From Hondaea fermentalgiana (Eukaryota > Sar > Bigyra > Thraustochytrida > Thraustochytriidae), in NCBI GenBank assembly GCA_014084085.1, contig NPFB01000198.1:5255-16005 (forward strand): a DNA stretch of 10,751 bases, written 5' to 3'. Below, one piece after another: positions 1-6,140 of the stretch. A model generated the notes under the pieces. That model was not told the DNA's origin, did not search any database, and saw only the letters and a list, made by a program, of their open reading frames with translations. How positions within the stretch are numbered: position 1 is the stretch's first letter; each line of letters opens with the position of its first letter. Both the position numbers and the translations under genes were made by a program.

Positions 1-265
1 CGGCCTCGCAAGTGGTCTATGCGCGCCGCCGCAAGTGGGGAATCCCGCCGCCCAAGTGCAGAACGCGCGCATAGCCCACTTGCGCCCGCCCGCGCCCTCG
101 CTGGCCCGGTTCTTGTGGCGAGGGCCCCGGCCGCGCGTCGCCGCGCTTCGCCCATTTGTGGCCCGCGGATACTGCACTTGCGCCGCGCTTTTGCGCCACT
201 TGTCCGCGCGCGCGCGGCCACTTGCGGGACGCGGGCCCGCGCGTCCCAGCGCCGCCTTGGACTTG
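1..265. repeat. GC-rich block with ~22-bp-spaced CACTTG/CAAGTG hexamers
   Basis: The hexamer CAAGTG occurs at 9, 32 and 53. Its reverse complement CACTTG occurs at 77, 175, 197 and 219, with a variant CATTTG at 153. Steps are 23, 21 and 24 bp on the left and exactly 22, 22 and 22 bp on the right (153 to 219), so this is a degenerate tandem pattern that changes orientation between 58 and 77. The DNA between hexamers is CG-rich and only loosely alike; CGCCGCGCTT recurs at 139 and 181. The block may continue beyond the left edge. It could be a decayed minisatellite or a cluster of protein-binding sites. Open frames across it translate to Arg/Ala/Pro-rich low-complexity sequence and are not taken as genes. 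Confidence 0.6.
7..84. repeat. 20-bp inverted repeat (19/20), 38-bp spacer
   Basis: The left arm at 7-26 reads CGCAAGTGGTCTATGCGCGC. The right arm at 65-84 is its reverse complement with a single mismatch (T16 opposite C75). The spacer is 27-64 and contains another CAAGTG copy. The arms could form a stable hairpin in single-stranded DNA or RNA. They explain the orientation flip of the hexamers but not the regular spacing to the right. No flanking target-site duplication can be judged because the window begins six bases before the left arm. Confidence 0.75.
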
Positions 266-292
266 TAGCTGGGCTGGGAAGCAGCGGTGGAA

Positions 293-339
293 GGGGGGAA
301 AGGGGGCCGGGCGGGGCCGCGGACAAGGGGGCAAAGGGG
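293..339 (+). other. G-quadruplex-prone G-run cluster
   Basis: Runs of G on the + strand lie at 293-298, 302-306, 309-311 and 313-316, with loops of 3, 2 and 1 nt, which satisfies the usual G3+N1-7 pattern. Further runs follow at 327-331 and 336-339. Whether it folds in vivo or has a role is not visible from sequence. Confidence 0.5.
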
Positions 340-706
340 CAAGAGTGGGCGCAGGCAGGCGGGGAGAAAGGGATACGGGTTTAACGAGCGTCGGAAATTG
401 TCGGGCCTCGTCAGCGCGACGGTGCGTTCCCCGGGTTCACCGTCGGCGGCGTGGCCAGTGTCGAGCCGCGGCCACAAAGTTGTGTCATCGGGCTGGCGGC
501 ATGTGGCTGTCTGAGGCTGGTGGGTTTTTCATGTGACAGTGACGAGCAAGCCCTCCGAGAATGAGTTTTGTTTTGGCTTGGTTCGATGATGGCGATGATG
601 GCGATGATCAAATGATCACAATGAAGGCAGAGTGGCAAATCTTTCCCCACTGCCAAGTTGTTGAGCACACAAGGAGTAGGCCTAGTGAGTGGGTGGTCCG
701 AGCGGC

Positions 707-918
707 CAGCTGCAGACGGTAGGATGATTTTATTGTTGTAGGCTTGGAATTTTAATTTTTAATTTTAATCGTGAGTGTCCTGGCTTCATCAAAAAGAGCC
801 TAATCAGATTCACGCACACCTCTGATCCATTTCTTGTGGTCGAAATGCACTTGCCAATGCTTGAACCTTTTGGCAAAAAAAAGACACATTATTTGACCGT
901 GCGTACAGCTGCAGACGG
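707..918 (+). repeat. 13-bp direct repeat CAGCTGCAGACGG, two exact copies
   Basis: CAGCTGCAGACGG is found exactly at 707-719 and 906-918, 199 bp apart. A third, 11-of-13 copy lies at 1254-1266. All are in the same orientation and outside any supported gene. The repeats are too short and too far apart to be a minisatellite. They could be regulatory sites or remnants of duplication. Confidence 0.55.
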
Positions 919-1225
919 CTGAGTACGAGCCTAGTTTTTATATGATTGACAACTGCATGAGTGACACACTGGAACTGTGGCATATTTCCGAGTGTGCATG
1001 TGTGGCATGGGAAGACATTTCTTCTTCTTTTGACGACAACCCATCTCTAAAAGCTGATGAGTAGCCTCTTGTTTTCGATTAGTCTATAGGCAATTCCCTT
1101 CTTGGGGGACGAGACAGCGAGCACAAGGGAATGTCTGAAAGCCTCGTCGACGCTTACGGCACCATCTTCGAGCCAGCTTAGCTCGATTTGGCCCTTAGTC
1201 CCTTGCTTGCGATCCGGACAACCCC

Positions 1226-1613
1226 GCAAGAGCTTCATCATTCAGGCCAGCCTCTGCTGCAGACGATGCTGCTGCTGCAGGCAACTGCAGACCGCAGACC
1301 GCAGCCGACAGCGACGTGCGAGCGGCTGCGGCAGGTTTCCAGAATGTCGGACGCGCCCTGCGACTCGCACGACAGCGACTCTGACTGCAAATGCAAGAGC
1401 TTCATGTTGTAGTGAGTAGCTTGTTGAGCAAGCTGCGACTCAAGTTTTCAGTTCTGCGTCCAGCGAACTGCCTCTCTACTTGGGTTCGTTAGCTTTCCTC
1501 TTTTAGCCCATACAACTGAGCAAACGCGGTCGCATCGCCGGCTAGCTGCAGCTGGCTTTACTCGCATCGTTTTCTCCTTTGCCCCCGTGTCATTTCTCTG
1601 CTGCAAGAGCTTC
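1226..1613 (+). repeat. GCAAGAGCTTC direct repeat, three copies
   Basis: GCAAGAGCTTCAT occurs exactly at 1226-1238 and 1393-1405, and its first 11 bases recur at 1603-1613. The steps are 167 and 210 bp, and all copies are on the same strand. A 10-bp partner, AGCTTAGCTC, occurs at 1175-1184 and 1660-1669, flanking this set. Three exact 11-mers within 390 bp are unlikely by chance in mixed-composition DNA. Confidence 0.6.
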
Positions 1614-1748
1614 CCGGCTCGAGCGCTGCGCTTCGCGTCCGCACCGTAAACCATGTGCTAGCTTAGCTCATGGCGATCTGGCTGACCCAACTGACCCAAC
1701 CCAGGCTGCTCGTCAGCGACTGCAAAAGAGAAAGCCCCGCGCAACAGC

Positions 1749-1776
1749 GCTCCGCCTGTAGCTCTGTAGGCGGAGC
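1749..1776. other. Perfect 9-bp stem hairpin
   Basis: GCTCCGCCT (1749-1757) and AGGCGGAGC (1768-1776) are perfect reverse complements around a 10-nt loop (1758-1767). The stem is GC-rich and stable on either strand. There is no following T-run, so a bacterial-type terminator is not suggested. It may be part of a structured transcript, or a chance palindrome. Confidence 0.4.
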
Positions 1777-1904
1777 CAGCGCCTTGCATGCGTGCGTGCT
1801 TGCATGTTGCTGTTGCATGCGGTGCCGGCAGTAGCCACTACGAAAACACACGCAGTCGGTAAAATGCCACTGGCCACGCGTCGTGGAATCGCCTTCGCTG
1901 ACAC

Positions 1905-1922
1905 TTTTTTTTGGGGGGGGGG
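1905..1922 (+). repeat. T8G10 homopolymer junction
   Basis: Eight T (1905-1912) are followed directly by ten G (1913-1922). The tract is slippage-prone, and its length should be treated as uncertain in any assembly. Confidence 0.7.
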
Positions 1923-2533
1923 TTACAGGCCCGCGACAGCGATACGATGAGGATGCAGCCGCCTGCAATGCCGCTGCGGCGAGATTGAGAGCGAGAGCTT
2001 GTCTTGTTCGGCATTGACGTCGAGTCTGCGAAGCACAGCAGGCGAGTCAGTCAGTTGCTGTCTCGATCTTGAACCGAGAAATTGAGCAGCAGCAGGGCAG
2101 CTAGTAGAGAAGAATACTATACTGCATAGCACATGTGGAGAGTCAGAAGGTTGTTTATTGTTCGACGAGTCGCTGTGGCTCTGAGCCCGGTTTCGGCCCC
2201 GCTCTGAGCTACATCCGATTCATCCCAGCGCAGGGATGCCGAATGGCGATGAGCTTCTTTTCGCCGTCGAGCGTCCCCGCGATCGCCATCAAGCAATAAC
2301 AAGCACGCACGCACGCACAACTGGCAGGCAAGCATCGGCAAGCACTGCACTGACAAGGCGGGTCTGAACTCACTCCGAGTAAAGCAACGCAAAGCAACGA
2401 GAGAGCTTCAACATGTATCGTGCGTCTCGCCAACCCTCGATCAAAGTCAAAGCAAACCCGCAACCCTCTTGGAGCAAAACCCAAACAAACATCCCGCCTC
2501 TAATAAAGAAAGAAACAAGCCCTTCTTTTCGCC

Positions 2534-2541
2534 CATAAAAG
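2534..2541 (+). promoter_or_regulatory. Candidate TATA-like element before the tetraspan gene
   Basis: CATAAAAG lies 47 bp before the ATG at 2588. If used as a TATA element it would give a leader of roughly 20 nt, entirely within the purine-rich GAA/AAC stretch. A second A/T-rich possibility, TAATAAAG, lies at 2501-2508. Assignment rests on sequence resemblance only. Confidence 0.22.
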
Positions 2542-2546
2542 AGAAG

Positions 2547-2580
2547 AAGAAGAAGAAGAACAAGAAGAAGAACAACAACA
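2547..2580 (+). repeat. GAA/AAC-rich leader tract
   Basis: The bases just before the coding start are a run of GAA triplets grading into AAC triplets, with no T. Such unstructured purine/A-rich leaders are common directly upstream of eukaryotic start codons and support the ATG at 2588 as the real start. Confidence 0.5.
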
Positions 2581-2587
2581 AAGCAAG

Positions 2588-3106
2588 ATGGGCGGCGTCA
2601 GCTGGGTCTCCCATGTGGGCAGCATCTTTATCATGGCCTGCGCCGTGATCTCCTTTGCGGGTGTGTGGTGGAACATTGACGACACGGAGTTTATTCACAT
2701 TGTTGGCGATGATGCGCTCGACACGCAATGGGCTTACGGCGCAATGGTGAGCAGCGCCGTGGCGCTCGCCTTTTCGGTCCTGTCCGTGTGCCTCTCGTTC
2801 GCGGCGGACTTTGGCGACACCAAGGAGCTCTTTTATGCCACGGCCGTCTCGCACGCCGGAACTGCGGCCGCTGCCACGGCTGCTTTTGGCATGGTGGTCT
2901 CGCACACGTGGGATCTTCGCGACCTTTTCCCCAACACTCACTTTGGCTTTTCCTGGGGCTTTGCCTTTGAGATTATCACCGCGGGCTTGGCCATTATCTT
3001 CATTTTCATTTCGGCTGCTGCCGCCCATGCCGAGAGCAAGCCTCGCCGCAACAGCCATCTTGACAAGAACCAGTGGCACAACGATGCACCCCAAAACCAA
3101 GCGTAA
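2588..3106 (+). CDS. Four-helix (tetraspan) membrane protein, family unknown
   Basis: The protein has 172 residues. I do not recognise the family. Four hydrophobic segments are visible at about residues 8-28, 50-73, 82-105 and 120-146. They are joined by a 21-residue acidic loop (29-49), a very short polar turn (74-81) and a 14-residue loop (106-119). A hydrophilic, Lys/Arg/Asn/Gln-rich tail (150-172) follows. Helix 3 is rich in Ala, Gly and Thr, which would allow tight helix packing. The overall plan, with both ends probably cytosolic, resembles MARVEL, claudin or SUR7-like proteins. The Trp pair W27-W28 at the end of helix 1 recalls the claudin first-loop Trp region, but the paired loop cysteines of claudins are absent, so no family is assigned. 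The start is ATG with A at -3 and G at +4, after an A-rich leader; the stop is TAA. There is no sign of introns. The opposite strand is also open but is a shadow. Confidence 0.75.
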   Translation: MGGVSWVSHVGSIFIMACAVISFAGVWWNIDDTEFIHIVGDDALDTQWAYGAMVSSAVALAFSVLSVCLSFAADFGDTKELFYATAVSHAGTAAAATAAFGMVVSHTWDLRDLFPNTHFGFSWGFAFEIITAGLAIIFIFISAAAAHAESKPRRNSHLDKNQWHNDAPQNQA

Positions 3107-3324
3107 ATACGTTTGCAAGTAAGCCCCGAGATCTTGCGGGCATGAAGATGCAATGCAACAGGACACCTTCCTCGACTGTAGAACTACTTGAACCCCCTTA
3201 CCTTTTTTACGCTTTCCTTCGCTTTCCTTGCTTTTGTTCTTTTCCCCAACCACCAAAGCAACACGACGTGGTCCGTAGCCCCGACATGTGGCGGCATGAC
3301 TGCTTTCCACCTCCGACCTTGCAC

Positions 3325-3348
3325 GGGCATGGGCATGGGCATGGGCAC
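3325..3348 (+). repeat. GGGCAT hexanucleotide tandem, four units
   Basis: Three perfect GGGCAT units and a fourth ending in C run back to back. This is a simple-sequence repeat in intergenic DNA with no evident role. Confidence 0.7.
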
Positions 3349-3523
3349 AGCTTCGCTCGCAGGACAGTCGGTCCCGTTGCGTCCCCAAAGTCCAAGCACA
3401 GATTTTCCCTCGGGGTCATGCTGCTTCACCAGCCTCAGGCAGGCTAGGCCCCACCTACTACGGGTCGCTGTCGCAGTTTGCTGCGCTGGGAGCGTGGTCG
3501 TTAGGTTGATTGTGCGAGACGGC

Positions 3524-3533
3524 GGCGGGAAAA
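3524..3533 (-). promoter_or_regulatory. E2F-like site upstream of SAS-6
   Basis: The + strand reads GGCGGGAAAA, whose reverse complement TTTTCCCGCC contains the E2F/DP core TTTCCCGC. It lies about 165 bp before the SAS-6 start codon. In animals centriole-duplication genes are cell-cycle regulated, and E2F is broadly conserved in eukaryotes, so a site here is plausible. A single 8- to 10-mer in GC-rich DNA can also arise by chance. Confidence 0.25.
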
Positions 3534-3535
3534 AA

Positions 3536-3601
3536 ATGTCAACAAGTGGGAAGTCAATCAATCAATCACCCAGACCGGAAAAACCGCCCGAGCCCGGCTG
3601 A
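3536..3601 (+). other. Possible upstream ORF in SAS-6 leader
   Basis: An ATG at 3536 with A at -3 opens a 21-codon frame ending at TGA 3599-3601. It is out of frame with SAS-6 and 95 bp before its ATG. The peptide is Ser/Pro-rich. It matters only if transcription starts upstream of 3536; if so it would be expected to lower SAS-6 translation. Confidence 0.2.
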
Positions 3602-3695
3602 CTCGACCCGGACTCGGCCCCCTTTCGCCTCGGGCCGAGCGAGCGCGCAGACGGAGAGCGGCGCGCGCGGGAAGGAGGCAGAGAAGGGCGAGACC

Positions 3696-5741
3696 ATGTC
3701 CGTGGAGCTGGACCGCGAGCGGCCCGTGTTCGAGGGCACCGTGCCCGTTCGTGTCGAACGCGCGCCTGCACAAGGGGGCCATGCCGTGGAGGGCAGCGAG
3801 GGCGCTCGGACCACCGAACTGACGCTGCGCGTGGTGCGCGGCGTGAAGAAGACGCTCCAGGACTCGCATGTCGCCGTACTGCACATGGAGGTCACGCGCG
3901 AGGACGACTTGTACTTTTTGTACACGCTGCAAGTCTCCGAGGAAGAGTACCACGAACTCAAACAGGAACAAAGCCTCTTGGTCGACTTTGCTGGGTTCGC
4001 GCCCAAGTTCGTCGAGCTCTTGGCCGCGTGTCAGCGTGGCCAGAGCGGCGAGCTCAATGCCGGCAAGTTCATTGCCGTGCTGGACCTCGCAGGTCTTCCG
4101 TCCTTTAAAATTGTCGAGGCCAATCAGTTCAAGCAGCTCACGCACTTGGCCTTGCGTTTTCAGCCGGGCACAGACGCCTCTATCAAATCTTATTTGGCGA
4201 GCAGACTTCGCCGTGCACAACATGAGTCTGCACAGCGTGCGGCACGCATTTCAGCGTTGGAAACCGCCGCGCTCGAGCGCGAGGCCAAACTAGGCGAGGC
4301 CGAACGTGAAACGTTGCGATTGCGCGAAGACCTTGACAAGAGCGCAGAAAAGCTCTTGAGCGCGCACGCCGAGACGCTTGCGCGCCAAAAGGAAGAGTCT
4401 TTGCGCCTGCTTTCGCAGACGCAAAACGCTGCTGCAGAGCAAGCTCGCAAACAGCAGGAAACCGCCGACCGACGCATTTCCGAGCTCGAGTCGCAGCTCT
4501 CGGCGCTGCAGATTGAGCACCGCAAACTGTACGAGGCCAAGGCCGCGGTCGACGCGGATCTGCAGCAGATGAAAATCAAGAATGCATCGCTTGAAAAGTC
4601 TTCCGAGGATGGCACCTCGGAGCTCGATCGCTTTCGCAAGGCGAATCGCGAACTCGAAGGCGCCGTGTACGATCTCGAAAAGAAGGTGAGCGAACAGCAA
4701 CTGACCATGGCTGCGCTCAAGCAACAGCTCGAAGACAAGGAAGACCTATTGGCAAAGACGGCAGCCATGCTCGAGCAGGCGCAAGACCGTAGAGCAGCCG
4801 TAGAGGACAAGATGAACCACTACAAGGCCTCGTCAGCCAAGCTGCAGCGCAAACTGGAACTTAGCATCAAGGAAATCAACAAGGGCAATGGCGTCATCGA
4901 AACTCTCCAAGCCGAGGTGCGACAATCAAAAGACAGGGTGCGTACCAAGAACATTGTCATTCGCCAGCAAGAGCGCGTCCTTCAGGACGCGCGGGCCAAC
5001 CTTGAAGACGAGCGCGAAGGCGCAGCTCGCCTTCGGGATCAGCTCGACAACGAAAAGGATGTGTCTGCGGAGCTTCGCGCCGCACTTCAGGCGACCAAAG
5101 AACGTCTCGAGGAGTGCAACAAGATGCTCGAGTCAAATCAAAATGTCATTGCCTTTTTGAACAAGGAAATTAACGAGGCGCAACTCGGTCCTGCCGGTCG
5201 CATTGCTGCTGCTGCGCACGCCTCGTCTTCAACTTCAAGCTCGGCGCTCTCGCACACTTCGTCCTCACCCGCAGGGCCGTTAGACTTTCGTATCTCACCG
5301 CGCTTTGAGGCGTCTGCTGGGACCACCTCGCCACCGGCGCCCGAGGCATTTCCGTACGCATCGCCACACCGATTTCAGCTTCATGGGCATCATCATCAGC
5401 AGCAGCATACCCACGCGTCGACACATGACGATTTTGACGCGTCGACGAGCGGAGCGGGCGTCATCGGCGCACACGCTGCGAGCAGCCCATTGACACGTGA
5501 CGATTTGGGACGCGGCGATTCGTATCCACCACACCATCTCTATTCTCGCCACGAAACGCATGACCGCGACGGCACTTTTTCTGGAGGCCATGCAGCAGCA
5601 GCAGCAGCAACATCGACGACTCCGCTTGCCCGCGACAGTGCAAGGCCAGCCGCATCCGTTGCGTCAAACACGCCTTCACCACCTCGCAATAAAATCGCCA
5701 CAGACTTTGTGGGCGCAAGTCCAACCGTGCAGGTCCAGTAA
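3696..5741 (+). CDS. SAS6: SAS-6 centriole cartwheel protein
   Basis: The protein has 681 residues, close to the usual SAS-6 size. SAS-6 dimers form the nine-fold cartwheel hub that templates centrioles and basal bodies. Residues about 10-172 form the N-terminal head. They include the PISA-type stretch (about 71-110; LKQEQSLLVDF at 88-98) and the hallmark FKIVEANQFKQLTHLAL at 137-153, followed by PGTD and IKSYLASRL. F137 sits where the head-to-head contact residue of human (F131) and Chlamydomonas (F145) SAS-6 is expected; this is my alignment by eye. Residues about 175-495 are a long heptad-rich coiled coil that would make the spoke. At 481-496, NQNVIAFLNKEINEAQ resembles the conserved element at the end of the rod, with Phe where other SAS-6 proteins have Trp. 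Residues 500-681 are Ser/Ala/Pro/His-rich and disordered. The start is the ATG at 3696 (context GAGACCATGT); the frame extends upstream only to a TTG. Codon use is less biased than in the myosin. It is convergent with the myosin gene. Confidence 0.93.
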   Translation: MSVELDRERPVFEGTVPVRVERAPAQGGHAVEGSEGARTTELTLRVVRGVKKTLQDSHVAVLHMEVTREDDLYFLYTLQVSEEEYHELKQEQSLLVDFAGFAPKFVELLAACQRGQSGELNAGKFIAVLDLAGLPSFKIVEANQFKQLTHLALRFQPGTDASIKSYLASRLRRAQHESAQRAARISALETAALEREAKLGEAERETLRLREDLDKSAEKLLSAHAETLARQKEESLRLLSQTQNAAAEQARKQQETADRRISELESQLSALQIEHRKLYEAKAAVDADLQQMKIKNASLEKSSEDGTSELDRFRKANRELEGAVYDLEKKVSEQQLTMAALKQQLEDKEDLLAKTAAMLEQAQDRRAAVEDKMNHYKASSAKLQRKLELSIKEINKGNGVIETLQAEVRQSKDRVRTKNIVIRQQERVLQDARANLEDEREGAARLRDQLDNEKDVSAELRAALQATKERLEECNKMLESNQNVIAFLNKEINEAQLGPAGRIAAAAHASSSTSSSALSHTSSSPAGPLDFRISPRFEASAGTTSPPAPEAFPYASPHRFQLHGHHHQQQHTHASTHDDFDASTSGAGVIGAHAASSPLTRDDLGRGDSYPPHHLYSRHETHDRDGTFSGGHAAAAAATSTTPLARDSARPAASVASNTPSPPRNKIATDFVGASPTVQVQ

Positions 5742-5995
5742 GAAGAATAACAACAAGTCAGAAACCCGACACTGAGGACCCCTGGAGGAAGGAAGGATGT
5801 ATATCTATAAAAACAAGACAAATCAAAACATGTTGCTGTTGTGTAGACGCAGGGGCGAGCTAATAGATGCCATGATACAACAAAACAAACGGAGCACGCA
5901 CAGTCAACCGACCATTGGCATGTGTATCTCTTTATGGGTTGATTGACAGTGAGGAAGAAAGAGACAACGAAGTTTTTGTTCATTTTTACGTCTTT

Positions 5996-6001
5996 TTTAT
6001 T
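5996..6001 (-). terminator. AATAAA polyadenylation signal candidate for the myosin
   Basis: TTTATT on the + strand is AATAAA on the myosin mRNA strand, 140 nt after its TAA stop. It is the only exact AATAAA I found on that strand between the stop and the SAS-6 coding region. Use of this hexamer in the organism is assumed. Confidence 0.4.
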
Positions 6002-6010
6002 ATCTTCTTT

Positions 6011-6030
6011 CGCAATAAAAATGTATTGCG
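6011..6030. other. Perfect 7-bp hairpin between the two polyadenylation signals and the myosin stop
   Basis: CGCAATA (6011-6017) and TATTGCG (6024-6030) are perfect reverse complements around a 6-nt loop. The + strand AATAAA is partly inside the left arm. Being palindromic, it would form in either transcript that reads through it. Confidence 0.45.
6014..6019 (+). terminator. AATAAA polyadenylation signal candidate for SAS-6
   Basis: An exact AATAAA lies 273 nt after the SAS-6 stop on its own strand. If used, the SAS-6 transcript would run past the myosin signal on the other strand, giving overlapping 3' ends. A nearer non-canonical signal, around the TATAAAAA at about 5807, could be used instead. 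Confidence 0.3.
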
Positions 6031-6140
6031 GTGGTGGAGGTGAGGAAATCGGGTAATTCTCACACAACTTGAACAGCGGAGCGACACACAGGGGCGAGAA
6101 ATGGAACGATGGTCCGAAAATGCGACGAGAAAAAAGACAT

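Larger units (their letters stand above)
400..2533. other. Gene-less region of about 2.1 kb with short dispersed repeats
   Basis: No ORF here has convincing protein-like composition plus a good start. The longest frames either start at TTG or are low-complexity (Cys/Arg/Ser-rich). Visible landmarks are a GATGATGGC tandem (585-608), an AT-rich patch (about 740-775), three families of short exact direct repeats (707-1669), a tandem CTGACCCAA pair (1682-1699), a hairpin (1749-1776), a T8G10 tract (1905-1922) and a GCAC tetranucleotide run (2303-2318). The last few hundred bases presumably include the promoter of the gene starting at 2588. A non-coding RNA or a multi-exon gene with short exons cannot be excluded without transcript data. 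Confidence 0.5.
3107..3695. other. Intergenic region between tetraspan gene and SAS-6
   Basis: This holds the 3' end of the tetraspan gene and the promoter and leader of SAS-6. No canonical AATAAA follows the stop at 3106. Visible elements are a GGGCAT hexamer tandem (3325-3348, four units, the last ending in C), an E2F-like site (3524-3533), an ATCA tandem (about 3553-3567) and a strongly GC-rich final 100 bases without a TATA box. Nothing in it looks like a further gene. Confidence 0.6.
5742..6140. other. Convergent intergenic region (3' ends of SAS-6 and myosin)
   Basis: This 399-bp stretch is much richer in A+T than the flanking genes. It must contain the 3' ends of both mRNAs. Besides the AATAAA signals and hairpin listed separately, it has TATCTATAAAAAC (about 5803-5815) just after SAS-6. 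There is no ORF of note. Confidence 0.65.

Noticed and set aside
1..226. CRISPR array
   Set aside because: The conserved part is only six bases, the spacers are simple GC-rich sequence and the DNA is eukaryotic.
19..536. Overlapping open frames in several registers at the left end
   Set aside because: Ala/Arg/Pro/Gly-rich translations expected from very GC-rich DNA without stop codons; mutually overlapping and domain-free.
690..770. tRNA-like A-box (GGTGGTCCGAGCGGCC)
   Set aside because: Resembles the D-arm of a class II tRNA, but no acceptor stem, anticodon arm or GGTTCGA-type B-box can be placed downstream.
1047..1241. 64-codon minus-strand ATG frame
   Set aside because: Composition is reasonably protein-like, but the first ATG context is weak, no family is recognisable and it lies within the repeat-bearing gene-less region; not enough to call a gene.
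1102..1419. 105-codon + strand frame rich in Cys, Arg and Ser
   Set aside because: Starts at TTG; Cys and Arg runs come from CTGCTG/CAG-type simple sequence, not from a metal-binding pattern.
2447..3388. 313-codon minus-strand frame opposite the tetraspan gene
   Set aside because: Antisense shadow. It includes translation of the GAA leader as a Phe/Leu run and has no recognisable domain; the + strand frame has clear membrane segments and a good start.
3510..3695. 62-residue N-terminal extension of SAS-6
   Set aside because: It would need a TTG start, is low-complexity, and SAS-6 heads normally begin near the ATG at 3696.
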